Made by a program: the position numbers and the translations under genes
In this document: positions 1-8,955 of the stretch, piece by piece
How positions within the stretch are numbered: position 1 is the first letter of the stretch
Layout of the letters: every line of letters begins with the position of its first letter
DNA from: Pyropia yezoensis
Lineage: Eukaryota > Rhodophyta > Bangiophyceae > Bangiales > Bangiaceae
NCBI GenBank assembly: GCA_009829735.1
Contig: CM020618.1
Span: 7,504,627-7,568,626 of the forward strand
DNA length: 64,000 nt
Reading direction: 5' to 3'
The notes under the pieces: generated by a model
Told to the model about the DNA's origin: nothing
What the model saw: only the letters and a program-made list of their open reading frames with translations
Database searches by the model: none

Positions 1-1208
1 ACGCAGTTCTGCTTGATGTAACGTGTCCCGGTGTACAGCACAGTCGAGCCGTGGCTCAGCGCCTACACTGTGTGCCGACCGTCCTCTGGCAAGGTCGTGT
101 GATGTGCGGCTGGGGTGGGCTGATCTCTGTGTTATGTATCACCACGACTTCTGGTGGACAAATTTTTTTTGAATAAATAGTCTCACTTCGCAGCGCTGGC
201 AAACAGCAGGTGCGGCCATGGCAGGGTTGGCGAGCACCTGCACTCGCGGAATAGACGCTGGCCCGCGCCCGACTCCTGACGAGGGCGCCTGGCCGTTGCT
301 ATGAACGGTTGCAGGTTCGAACCGATATGAGTTCAATTCCCATTCGCACCATTTATTTTTCGTGAATTTATATTCACAGTCTCTTACAGCAGTGTAAGAG
401 GGGTTATAGGCCAATAGATTATCAGATACATGCACTGGTGCGCACACAATCCAATCATATGAGGTCGTTCATTGAGCACGGCCCGTGCCCTGGGACCGAC
501 CGAGCCCTTCCGTTGGCGGCTACGGCGCCTCCAGTGGCAGACCGCTGATACAGACGCCCTGAGCCATGAACCACCTACCCCGTCAGGTGTGGGGGCCCGA
601 GATGGCCGTGACGCCTCGTCGGGGTAGCCGCCGTCTCACTCATGCAGTCTTCCAATGTGGCGTCGCGTGTGGCCAGAGTTGGGAACTCTGGACACACTGG
701 CGGTGTGCATGCTGGCCACCTGTCGGTAGTAGAGTAGAGTGGACCTGGGAAGCACAACCACATAGCTCCGCGAAGATTGATGCGCATAGCGAGGCGTGTT
801 GTTCTACTCATAGTTCGAGACAAAGGGGCGACAGAGTGGCGCCACCCGGGATTTCTGCCCTCAGTTTCGACATCCATTGTGGAGACATCGTCTTGTGGGC
901 CGGCAGGTGCGCGGGCGTCCGCTGGCTGTACCAGGCGCGGAGGGGGAGCAGGTAGTGGTGCTCAGGCGGGGTCGGGGAGCGGGGGAACGCCTCGCCAGCC
1001 AACCAACGCAGCGCCGCCCCCGCGTCTGGCTCACCGCCGCAGCTGGAGCACGTGCGCTAGAGAAAGGAGTTCGTGTCCCAGGCGGCACGGTCTGTGTGCA
1101 ACTGTTCTTTCCTTCTGAGGACGGACGTCCGAGGGCGAGGAAGGCTCTGAGTCGTTTCCCCGCATCACCCTGCGGCAATCCCCCAGGGTTTGCGCTTATC
1201 TATTGCTC
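1..1208. other. No supported protein gene
   Basis: Short overlapping open frames occur on both strands but none shows a recognisable domain, a plausible start context or consistent amino-acid composition. The only structured item I see is a tRNA-like segment at 209-351, listed separately. The left side is less GC-rich than the following genes. Confidence 0.5.
209..351 (+). other. tRNA-like sequence, possibly with an intron
   Basis: The first seven bases GGTGCGG can pair over all seven positions (one G-T) with TCGCACC at 344-350, followed by A as a discriminator. Just inside the 3' strand is a T-arm: ATGAG, loop TTCAATT, CCCAT, with four of five pairs. The 143-nt length is far above a normal tRNA, so an intron or large variable arm would be needed; a GCGCCC/GGGCGC hairpin lies inside. 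A second T-loop-like GGTTCGAACC sits at 313-322. I could not fold a convincing D-arm or anticodon arm, so a decayed tRNA or tRNA-derived SINE head is as likely as a functional gene. Confidence 0.22.
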
Positions 1209-2300
1209 TCAATGGGGCAACTCGTCCACCCCCGGGATGCAAGCGACAGCCTTGGTGGCACCCGCCGACACTGTTACCTCCCCCAGTCGCCAGCCACGGA
1301 CTGCACAGCTGTGTCGCCGCCCCTCATGGTGGCGGGCACCCAGCCCGTGCGCGTTGGCCGGCGATGGCGGCACCCGTCGCAGCCGACCGTTCTGCGGGGG
1401 GGTGGCATAGCGGACGGGGCGGACGGGTGGAGGGGGGACATGGGGGGGGGGGCACGGTGCAGCGTGCGCGGTGGCACCGGACGCCGGTGGCCGCTGTTCT
1501 GGAGGCTGCTTGTGAGTGGCTTGCGGGTTCCCCTGCGCCCATGGACGCAGGTCGGTGGCGTCGTGCCCCGCCTCCGCCCTCACGTGCTGTGAAGGGCGCC
1601 GCTCCGGCCGGTGGGGGAGTGAACAAAGAGGGACGCGGGGACAGGTGCAGCGCTGCCAGTGCCCTTGGCTTTCCCCACGGTTTCCGACCGGGGCGGGTGA
1701 TTTGGGGTGGGGTACTGTACTGAAAGGTGGGGCTTCTGTGGGAGCGCCACCACGCACGGGGGGGCCCTTCGCTTTGGCGCCGCCGGCGAGCCCTGCCCTT
1801 GGCTCCAGCCACCCCTCCGCCGGCGGCCGAGGCAGGGGTGGGGGGGGCGCTGGCGGAGCGGGGTGGAGAGCCCGCGCCGCCGGGAGGAGCAGTGTCCCCA
1901 CCCATTGGGCGGGGGGCGGGGCGGGAGCCGCTCGCCGCCGCCACCGCCGCTGCCGCCAGAGGTGCGCCACCGCCGGCTGCCGCACTGGGTGACGCGGCGG
2001 CGGCCGCCGCGGCGGCCAGCGACGCCGCCCCCCCCCCCCCCCCGGAGCGTCCACGTCCATGTGCACCCGTCCCCCCCCCGGGGCGTCCCCCCTGCGCGAG
2101 CGCTTCGCGTCCGCCCCCCCCCACCCCTGGAACGGTGGCCGCGGCGGCGGCGCCCGCAGGCGGGCACCCTTGACGTAGCTCCCGTCCGCCCTGGCCGCCG
2201 CGTCGCTCCACGCGTGCGCGGGCGCCACGCCCAGAGGCACGCCAAGAAAGAGGGTGCCGTGCACGGCGGCGGCGGCGGCGGCCGCGTCGGCCGCGGACGC

Positions 2301-2346
2301 AAAGGCCACCCATGCCTACCCGCAACGGTCACCCACGCCTACCCGC
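2301..2346. repeat. 23-bp tandem duplication inside the RRM gene
   Basis: Two 23-bp copies, 2301-2323 and 2324-2346, differ at a few positions. The unit length is not a multiple of three, so the duplication shifts the reading frame of the U1A-like gene in the middle of the RRM. Confidence 0.85.
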
Positions 2347-2519
2347 GCATGCGGCGCGCGTGGCCCGCCAAGATGAAGAGCACCCGCCCGTGGGGGGCAA
2401 AGAGGGCGGCGAGGGAGCGGCGGAGGAGGGGGAGGGCAAGCCGGTCGTTGAGCGCCCGCGCGTAGGAGGTGGAAAGGCGGGGGAGGGGGGGGGGACGCCG
2501 ACCGCGACAGCCGGTGAGC

Positions 2520-2860
2520 GCCGCCGCCGCCACCACCACCACTGCCGCCGCCGCCGCCACGACCGCTGCCGCCACCGCCGCCACCACCACCGCTGCTGCG
2601 GCCACTGCTGCCGCCACCACCGCCGTTGCGATTCTAGGGGGAGGGGGTCGGTCTGGTGGAGGGGGAGAGGACGCCAGCAGCGGGGGGCACACCCCCGCCG
2701 CGCCATTGCTCGCCGGGGGCGACTTGGCGCGCCCCGCGGGCAGCCCGCCACCGCCACCGCCCCCGCGGTCGCGGTCACCGCCGCCGCCGCCGCCGCCGCT
2801 GACGCAGCTTCGACCGCCGCCGCCGCCACCACCGCCGCCGCCACCACCGCCGCTGCCATC
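2520..2860. repeat. GCC/CCA trinucleotide-rich low-complexity tract
   Basis: Runs of CCGCCGCCACCACC and related triplets occupy most of 2520-2630 and 2750-2860. On the minus strand they encode Val/Ala and Gly runs in the N-terminal part of the RRM gene. Confidence 0.8.
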
Positions 2861-3099
2861 CATGCCGGCGGGCGCGACGGCGGACGCTGCCGGCGCCGCG
2901 GCGGCTGCCGGCGACATGGGCGCCGGCGTCGGGGTGCGCATCGCCGAAGCGGACGCACGGCGTCGTCCGCGGTGTGCTGGACGCTGCTTCTTGACGGCGG
3001 ACATGCGGGAGGACCACTGGGAGGAGGGCAGAGGCACTGTGCAATTATAGCCGGTTTCCACGTGAGATGTAGTATTTGTATGGTATACTTAACTCCTAA

Positions 3100-3208
3100 T
3101 CACGCCCCCAATCACGCCCTTTCTGGCGGGGCGTGACGTGTGATCACGCGCTAAATCACGCATGGGATCACGCAAAATACGTGATCTTACATCACGTGCG
3201 GCGCGTGA
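3100..3208. promoter_or_regulatory. Array of TCACG/CGTGA pentamers on a 12-bp period
   Basis: TCACG or its reverse complement CGTGA starts at 3100, 3112, 3132, 3144, 3156, 3168, 3180, 3192 and 3204. The last seven are spaced exactly 12 bp apart. The array contains a TGACGT at 3134-3139 and a CACGTG at 3193-3198, cores typical of bZIP and bHLH sites. It sits between the minus-strand RRM gene and a plus-strand ORF starting near 3230, so a shared promoter element is possible. It may equally be a decayed 12-bp minisatellite. Confidence 0.5.
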
Positions 3209-3229
3209 TACCCAAGCCTACCCCACACC

Positions 3230-3754
3230 GTGTTCAACCTCGGCCTGTGGGTGGACAATCTCCCCGTCACCGCCCTGCGCGGGCTGTTGCGGTACTTGCC
3301 GTCGCGGCTGACGTCCATTTTTCTTTCGGTCCACGATTGGACTGGTTCCCGAGCGGAAGCCGCCAGCCTCGTGCGCTCCCTGCACGTTTGCGTGGCGCCA
3401 CGCATCCGCGCCCTCGAACTTGACCGCCTGCTGAGTTCCCTGGACCTGCATTCCAGCGCCGAGTGCGCACAGTTTTTTCGTCCGGAAGAAGATGAGATCT
3501 CTCTCCTATGTAGATACAAGGAAGAAATGGCTTTCACGGAAGGGCCGGCCACGCCCCCCCAAAGGAGAAACGAAAAACAAAAACAGTACATACCTACTAC
3601 CCGCCGCCCAGCCGGACAGGACCGCACGCCCTACCCCAAGACCCCCTTGGCGCACCTCCACCCCAGGACCACATACTTAGCTGTTTCCCCACCGCATTGC
3701 CCGCGACCACGGCGCACACAACCGAGAACACGAGAAAAGAGAAGAAGAAACTGA
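3230..3754 (+). CDS. Hypothetical protein, weakly LRR-like
   Basis: I do not recognise this ORF. Its first ~85 residues are leucine-rich with regularly spaced hydrophobic patches (LPVTALRGLLRYLP, SLHVCVAPRIRALELDRLL) and normal acidic/basic content, unlike the low-complexity frames around it. They vaguely resemble the LRR part of the F-box protein at 18.2-19.2 kb. The second half is Pro/Arg-rich and probably untranslated sequence or a wrong frame. The start used is a GTG-type start and the true initiation codon is unknown. A fragment of an F-box/LRR family member is one possibility. Confidence 0.25.
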   Translation: MFNLGLWVDNLPVTALRGLLRYLPSRLTSIFLSVHDWTGSRAEAASLVRSLHVCVAPRIRALELDRLLSSLDLHSSAECAQFFRPEEDEISLLCRYKEEMAFTEGPATPPQRRNEKQKQYIPTTRRPAGQDRTPYPKTPLAHLHPRTTYLAVSPPHCPRPRRTQPRTREKRRRN

Positions 3755-4002
3755 TCAGCTGCCGCCACCCCCCCAAACGCCGCCTACCCCCCCCTTCCCC
3801 CGCCCCCCCAACTCAGCACAGGCAAGCACCCCACCGACGCCGCCACCGGCGTGCACCACGTGGCGCGGTGGCCCCTCCTACCCTCCCCCACACCCACCAA
3901 TCCTCCAACCCCCGCCGCCGTCGCCATTGTCGTCGCCGTCGCCGTCACAGCCGCCGTCACCCCGCCATTGCCCGCGGGTGGCCGCGGCGGCCGGCAGCAT
4001 CA

Positions 4003-5353
4003 TCACGGCTGCTCCCCGCCCCCTCCCAGCGCCGACCGAATCGCCCCCTGCGCCGCCCGCCGGGCGACCGCCGGCGCCACCGCCGCGACCGCCGCGCGTA
4101 GCCGCCGGGGGGTGTCCGTCTCGGCCAGCGCCGCGCGCTTGACCATCCACGTGGCGCCCGCCAGGTCCACGGCGGTGACGAGGAAGCCCAGCCGCTCGGC
4201 GCGGGAGGCGGTGGCGCCGCCGCCTAGGCGCCCGCCACCGAGTCCACTGCCGCCGTCGTCACCGTCGCTGCGCCCACCGTCGGCACCGTCACTGCCGTCG
4301 TTGCCGCGTGGCTGCGGCGGCGGGACAGCGCCGCCCCGACCGCCGTCGCCTTCGTCGGTGCCACCGGCGTGGCCTTGCGGCGGCAGTGGCAGGGGCGGGG
4401 ACGCCAGCGCGGCGGCCAGGGCGGCGCGGTCGGCATCCCCCCCCGCGCCCGTCACGCCCGCGGCCTCCAGTGTCGCCACCAGCGCCTCGACGGCCGCCGC
4501 AGACAGGCCCGCCTCGCCATCCCCATCATCCCCCGCCACCGCCCCGCGGGCGCCCCGCTCCACGTAGGCAAACGCGTCTGGGGGGGCCCCGCCCACCCCG
4601 CCGCGGCCGCTGCCATGTCCCCAGCCGGCGGCACCACCACCCCCCGCACCCCCCCCGATGCTGTCGGCGGCGGCGGCGGCGGACGACGGCGGGGGGCCAC
4701 CCGACGGGTCGTCCACCCCCCCCCCCAACCCGTCAAGGTAGCCCAACTTGCGCGCTAGCCCCACCAGGCCAATGAGGTCGTCGGTGAGGCGGGCTTCGAG
4801 GGCGGCCACCTCGGCGGCCTCTACGTCGGGAACGGGGTCATCGGTGAGGGCTACAACGGTGGCCATCTCCACCCCCGTGTCGGCGTCTGGCGCCGCCACA
4901 GAGAGGAGGAAGCACCGGCAGGCGCCGGTAAACACCACCCGGGCGGTGCGGCCTCCGCCCCCGCCCCCCCCTCCGCCACCACCGCCCCCGCCGCCACCGC
5001 CACCACCGCCGCCACTCACCGTTGCTGCCGTCACCGCGGCGAGGGTGCCAATATTGTCCCGCCCCCCCCACCCATCCACGGGGACGTGTGCAAAAAAGGT
5101 GGGCGCGTCCGCAGTGGCAGCGGTCACCCCGCCCTCCTCCTCTGACGTCGGCGGCGACGCGAGTGCCGCGACCGTCGCGACGCCGCCGCGGGAGCCGACG
5201 CGGAGCACCCCCGAGGCGCCCGGGAAGAGCACATCCCCGCCCGCCGTCAGCGCCGCCGACAATACCGGCAGCGTCCACGCGCCAGCGCAGCCACCGTCTG
5301 TCGCGGCCGGCGACGGGGAGGCGGTGCCCGCCGTGGGGGGAGCGTCGTCTTCC

Positions 5354-5384
<31 letters not shown>

Positions 5385-5727
5385 CCTGGTCTCCCCCGTC
5401 ACCGTCGCCTTGGCCACGGGGGGGACCGGGTGCCCCCGGCGCGTCCATGGCAACCACCGTCGCCCGTCGTTGCTGTATCCGCCGCCGCCGCACCGCCGGA
5501 AGGCGGGCGCGTGCTACCGGCCGGCCGTACGACACCCCCGCGGCAGCCGCCGCACCTCTGCCGACGGCGGCGGGGGCAATGCCGGTGGCGGCAGCAGCCG
5601 GCGAGGCCGCCCAAGCTAGCCGGTTGTCGGTGGGGGAGCAGGTGACGGCGGCGGTGGCGGCGGCTGGGGCAGTGACCGCAGCAGCTGCTGCTGCCGCGGG
5701 CCGCCCCGCCGTGGTATCCGCCTGCAT
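4003..5727 (-). CDS. LON substrate-binding-domain protein, probably organellar
   Basis: Starting at the Met at 5727 (MQADTTAGRP...), the protein is 574 residues and ends at TGA. The frame is open further upstream to 6297, but that part is Pro/Arg-rich and unlikely to be translated. The Ala/Thr-rich N-terminus resembles a transit peptide. A LON N-terminal domain follows in pieces: LPVLSAALTAGGDVLFPG and LRV, then DNIGTLAAVTAATVS, then RTARVVFTGACRCFLLSV with YxV-like strands, and a C-terminal helical part ending WMVKRAALAETDTPRRLRAA. Stand-alone LON-domain proteins lack the AAA+ and peptidase domains of Lon; here too no Walker motifs or Ser/Lys dyad are seen. Long Gly runs and an acidic Gly-rich insert interrupt the domain. 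The role is probably substrate or adaptor binding in protein turnover, which is inference. Confidence 0.65.
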
Positions 5728-6375
5728 CGTGGGCCGCCGGTCTGGGCAAGAGGGGGTCAAAGGCGTCGCCGGCCGGGCTGGCGCGGCGCCACGTCCTTGG
5801 CACCGAGCGAGAAGTTTGGGAAGGGTGGTGGGCAATGATGAGGGCGGACAGGTGGGGGTACCACAGGGGGGGGGGGGGGAAGTTTGGAGGGAGCAAGGCC
5901 AGCGGCCGCAGTGACCAGACGCGGGGGACGGCGGGGGCGGTGGTGGGGGTGGGGGGGCGGGGATGGGTGGTGGTCGCTGGGGGGCCGACGTCCACGCCCA
6001 CTGCTTGGCACGCAGGCAGGGGCAGTGCCTCGCGAGCGGGGCGAACAGCGGCCGGCGGGGGCCCGCGCAGATCCGCCGCCGTCCGGGATTGGGCGGGGAG
6101 GGGGGCTCAAAAAGGGGGCGTTCATCGGTGGGCCGTTTTGGGGGGGCCTGTGAGCTGCCCTGCGGCGCGCGCCTGATTGCGGCCCCACGCCCACGGGCGC
6201 TCGCCCCGCGATCGAATCGCCTCGGCCGACGCGCCACCGAGGGGGGCGCGTGCGTGCGGGCCAGAGGGGGTTGCATGCGCTCCCTCTCTGACCCCACCCC
6301 CTCCCCCCTCCCCCCGCCCTTCCCCCCCCCCCCCCCCCCCCCCCCCTTCCCCCCTTGCCCTCGCGCGCCGCCCCT
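5728..6375. other. Intergenic, poly-C tract, upstream of LON-domain gene
   Basis: No gene is supported. The stretch includes a pure C run at about 6327-6346 and smaller G/C homopolymers. It separates two minus-strand genes, so it should hold the promoter of the LON-domain gene and the 3' end of the GNAT gene. I see no clear TATA box. Confidence 0.5.
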
Positions 6376-7614
6376 TTACCCGCCGCCCTCGTCCAGCCGC
6401 AGCAGCAGGTCCCCATCGGCGGCGAGGCTGACCAGCCACGCCGGCGCCCCCGCCGCCACCGCCGACGCCGCGGTCGTTGGCGGCGGCGGCTGGGGCAGCG
6501 GCGGGGGCGCCCCCGGCGGCCGTCGCGCCTGCGGGTGCCACGCGACAAAGCCCGCCCGCTCGTACAGCCGCCGGGCGGGCGCATTGTCCGGGCGGACGTG
6601 TAGGGCGACGCCCCCCGTGGCCGGCCGCGGGGGTATCAGCGGGGGGGGCCCGCCGTCGACGCCGCCGCCACGGCCGTCGGCGTGGCCGCCCCGCCGCGCG
6701 CGGGCGACGGCGGCAAGGACGGTGGTGAGGAGGAGGCGCGCCAGGCCTTGCCGCCGGTACTCGCCGTCCACCGCCATGGACGACAGGTACACCCACTCGT
6801 CGGGGGCGGGGGGGGGGGGCGCCGCGGACGCGGCAGCCCCCGCCCACGCCCCCGCCGCCGCCGCCGGCAGCCCGTGGACGGCTCTGGCGCTGGAGCTGGC
6901 GGGGGGGGGGCCGCCCGCGGGCCCCTCCGCGGCGTCGCCCGCGCGGAGCTCGTCGAGCAGCCACCCCACACTCCGCACCTCCCCCGCCGGGCCGTACACC
7001 TCCACGTCCACCGCCGCCACGGGTAGGCCCCCCACCCCCGTTGCAGATATCCACCCCGCCAGCGATGGCGGGGGCGTCGCGTCCAGCAGCGTGACAAGCG
7101 CGTACGCCGGGGAGGTGGTGGGGGTTGGCGGTTGCTCGGTGTCCTCACTGCCGCGGCCGCCACTGCCGCCGCCTTGGCGGCGGCGCCCGCGGCTGCACGG
7201 GACCGTCGACGCCAGCTGGCGGGTGAGGATCGCCGCGACCGACCGGCGGGCCTCGTCTGGGGCGGCGGTGGGGAAGGGCGCAAACGCCCCCGCCCGGAGG
7301 GCGGCAACGGTGTGGACGGCGCCCGCGGGGGCGCCCGCCGTCAGGGGCGTCACGACAAAGCGTGAGGGAGGGGGGGAAAGGGCGCCACCGCCGCCGCTGC
7401 CGCCGCCGCCGCCCCCGTCGGCGGGCGCCGCCGCAGACTCGGTGGACGCAGACGAGGACGCAGACGCGGCCGCCGCCGCCCGTGGGGGGGGGCGCCGGCG
7501 GGTCGAGTGCGCGGCCGCCGCGCGGCGGCGTGGCCGGCAGGGGCCGGAGCGGCGCCCGCCGAGGGGGGGTGTCGGCGCCCGCCAGGGGCTGGCCGGCACA
7601 AACGCGGCGGCCAT
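6376..7614 (-). CDS. GNAT-family N-acetyltransferase, probably plastid-targeted
   Basis: From Met at 7614 (MAAAFVPASPW...) the protein is 412 residues, ending TAA. The first ~60 residues are Ala/Ser/Arg/Pro-rich without acidic residues, like a chloroplast transit peptide. The GNAT fold is recognisable at the C-terminal side: VYLSSMAVDGEYRRQGLARLL is motif A, with the acetyl-CoA pyrophosphate-binding Q/RxxGxA signature (RRQGLA), and VALHVRPDNAPARRLYERAG is motif B with the N-x-A-A/R-LYE-x-GF pattern. An internal Ala/Gly/Pro-rich insert between ~270 and 320 and another between motifs A and B lengthen it beyond the usual 150-250 residues. Substrate is unknown; plastid GNATs acetylate protein N-termini, lysines or small amines. 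Upstream CCAAT-type pentamers lie at about 8093 and 8124. Confidence 0.72.
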   Translation of the reverse strand: MAAAFVPASPWRAPTPPLGGRRSGPCRPRRRAAAAHSTRRRPPPRAAAAASASSSASTESAAAPADGGGGGGSGGGGALSPPPSRFVVTPLTAGAPAGAVHTVAALRAGAFAPFPTAAPDEARRSVAAILTRQLASTVPCSRGRRRQGGGSGGRGSEDTEQPPTPTTSPAYALVTLLDATPPPSLAGWISATGVGGLPVAAVDVEVYGPAGEVRSVGWLLDELRAGDAAEGPAGGPPPASSSARAVHGLPAAAAGAWAGAAASAAPPPPAPDEWVYLSSMAVDGEYRRQGLARLLLTTVLAAVARARRGGHADGRGGGVDGGPPPLIPPRPATGGVALHVRPDNAPARRLYERAGFVAWHPQARRPPGAPPPLPQPPPPTTAASAVAAGAPAWLVSLAADGDLLLRLDEGGG

Positions 7615-8712
7615 GACCCACAGAGCGGGGGGGCGGGGGCGCGGGGAGATGGAACCGGGATGCGAGCGCGGGGGGTGGGGGAGAGAGCGTGCTGGGCGAA
7701 GAGGGGGGGCAGGGGAGAGAGAGGGGCGGGGGGGGGGGGGGGGAGGGGGATGGGGATTCGGGTCGGCGGGGTTGAGGCGTGCGGTGCAGCGGGGGGGGCT
7801 GCTTAAGAACGGGTGCGTGGGCACGCGGCAGGGGGAGCGAGACGTGGGAGACGGCCTCACTTCCCCCACCCCCCGCCCTCACCCCATCACCTCCTGGTCA
7901 GCGGACCAGGCTGGCGCGGGGGGAGGGCCGTCCGTGCCGCAGCTCGAAGCGGGGCGCCGACCACGAGACCGAGCTGCCGCCGCCAGCTGGGTTGCAAGCA
8001 GGAGCGATCGCAGTCGTCCAACGAACTATGGGGGGCTACATACGCCAGAGCGCTGAATTTTGGTCAACGGCACTCATACGATGACAGCATCCCATTGGCT
8101 GAACTTCCCAATGCCAGCACTTGATTGGCTTGAGCTGTTTTGCATTTCTCTCGTGTTTCCACACGCCAAAATCGGAACGACGACATCGATTGAGTGCGGC
8201 GAGGGAATCGTTTATGAAGAGCATGCTCCCCTCTGCCCCCTTTGTCTTTCTGCCCCCTTTCTGCCCCCCGTAACCGAGTTGTCACAACGGACACTCAACT
8301 GGGAGCTCGCCGAGGGCCTGACAGCCAGGGTGCCGCAGCATGTTCGCCAGCTGACCCGACAGTCTCCTGACCGCCTGGATGGCGTGCGTCTAGCGGTGTG
8401 CCCACGCCAGCACCCTCGCCGTCGCGTACGCAATGGCACGCATTGATGACGCCTGGGCCGCTTCCTCGTGGGGCAAGCAAGGTTGCGCCTCGCAGCAAGC
8501 ACTCGTAGCTGATGGACTGTGGTTGGTAACTTCCAGGTCATGGTGCCGCGGAAGAGATGGTGGCCAGCGCTACGGAGACGCGGAACCGGACAAGAGGGAA
8601 AGTAGATACATAGCAAGCACATGGCCAGTCTCGTTCCCCGCTTTCCGCGACCGACCACGCACAGAACGACGCGGAGTTGCGTCATATCGACGGCGGGGGG
8701 GGGGGGCGCTAC
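7615..8712. other. Intergenic, upstream of GNAT gene
   Basis: 7615-7880 is GC-rich with long G runs. 7990-8230 is notably less GC-rich and carries two ATTGGCT motifs (CCAAT on the minus strand) 30 bp apart, a possible promoter for the minus-strand GNAT gene. No coding frame in 8230-8712 is convincing. Confidence 0.4.
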
Positions 8713-8851
8713 CTGTGGGTAGATAACCACCCCCAGCGAAAAGGGTAGCCACACGCCGTCCATCAGATGCGCGAGGGGCGGGGCAGCGCGCGGGTGCAGC
8801 ATGCCGTCTGTCCGCCGGTACACGTCGCCGGTCGTGGAGGACACGAAACGA
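8713..8851 (-). CDS. Orphan internal exon, unknown protein
   Basis: On the minus strand a 139-nt block lies between a good acceptor (ending TCACAG, base 8852) and a good donor (CAG/GTAGCG at 8713/8712). In the frame that passes through, it encodes a non-repetitive segment including RFVSSTTGDVYRRTDGML and LMDGVWLPFSLGVVIYPQ. The composition is far more protein-like than the surrounding frames. I do not recognise the family and could not find its partner exons. It lies between the GDPD and GNAT genes and could belong to a small unrecognised gene or be a remnant. Confidence 0.25.
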
Positions 8852-8955
8852 CTGTGAGCCCGGCACTAGCGGCGGGGGCGAGGAGAGCGCCCTGAAGACA
8901 CAAGCAAGAGTAACCATCGTGTGGCCGCCCTCGTTCGCCCCTTCACCCCTGCGCT

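Larger units (their letters stand above)
1209..3061 (-). pseudogene. U1A/U2B''-type snRNP RRM protein, reading frame broken
   Basis: The minus strand encodes an RNA-recognition motif of the U1A/U2B'' family, which binds U1 or U2 snRNA in the spliceosome. The first half of the RRM ends ...GRVLFILAGHARRMRG near 2345, matching the family's GQILDILVSRSLKMRG. The second half begins AWVAFASAADAA near 2312 and continues through LFLGVPLGVAPA and a SYVKG tail. Between them, where the family has a single Gln, the frame meets a TAG and a 23-bp tandem duplication (2301-2346), which also shifts frame. Upstream lies an Ala/Val/Gly/Pro-rich N-terminus from trinucleotide repeats; possible starts are Met at 3061 or a little downstream. 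No second RRM is visible, and the frame down to 1209 may not be coding. It could be a pseudogene, an assembly error, or a gene spliced in a way I cannot see. Confidence 0.55.

Noticed and set aside
2316..2318. Reassignment of TAG to Gln, suggested by TAG at a conserved Gln and in the AAA-nuclease gene
   Set aside because: The GDPD and F-box genes end naturally at TAG right after their last conserved segments, so TAG is a normal stop here.
2318..2344. A 27-nt GT-AG micro-intron removing the TAG in the U1A-like gene
   Set aside because: The sequence has GT...AG ends, but 27 is a multiple of three, so removing it does not bring the second half of the RRM into frame.
3100..3208. CRISPR-like array
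   Set aside because: The repeated word is only 5 bp with 7-bp spacing, and the host is eukaryotic; it does not fit any CRISPR repeat-spacer geometry.
5963..8056. 697-codon plus-strand open frame
   Set aside because: It is the antisense of the GNAT gene and its flanks, and is Pro/Arg/Gly-rich without any domain; the minus strand has clear GNAT motifs.
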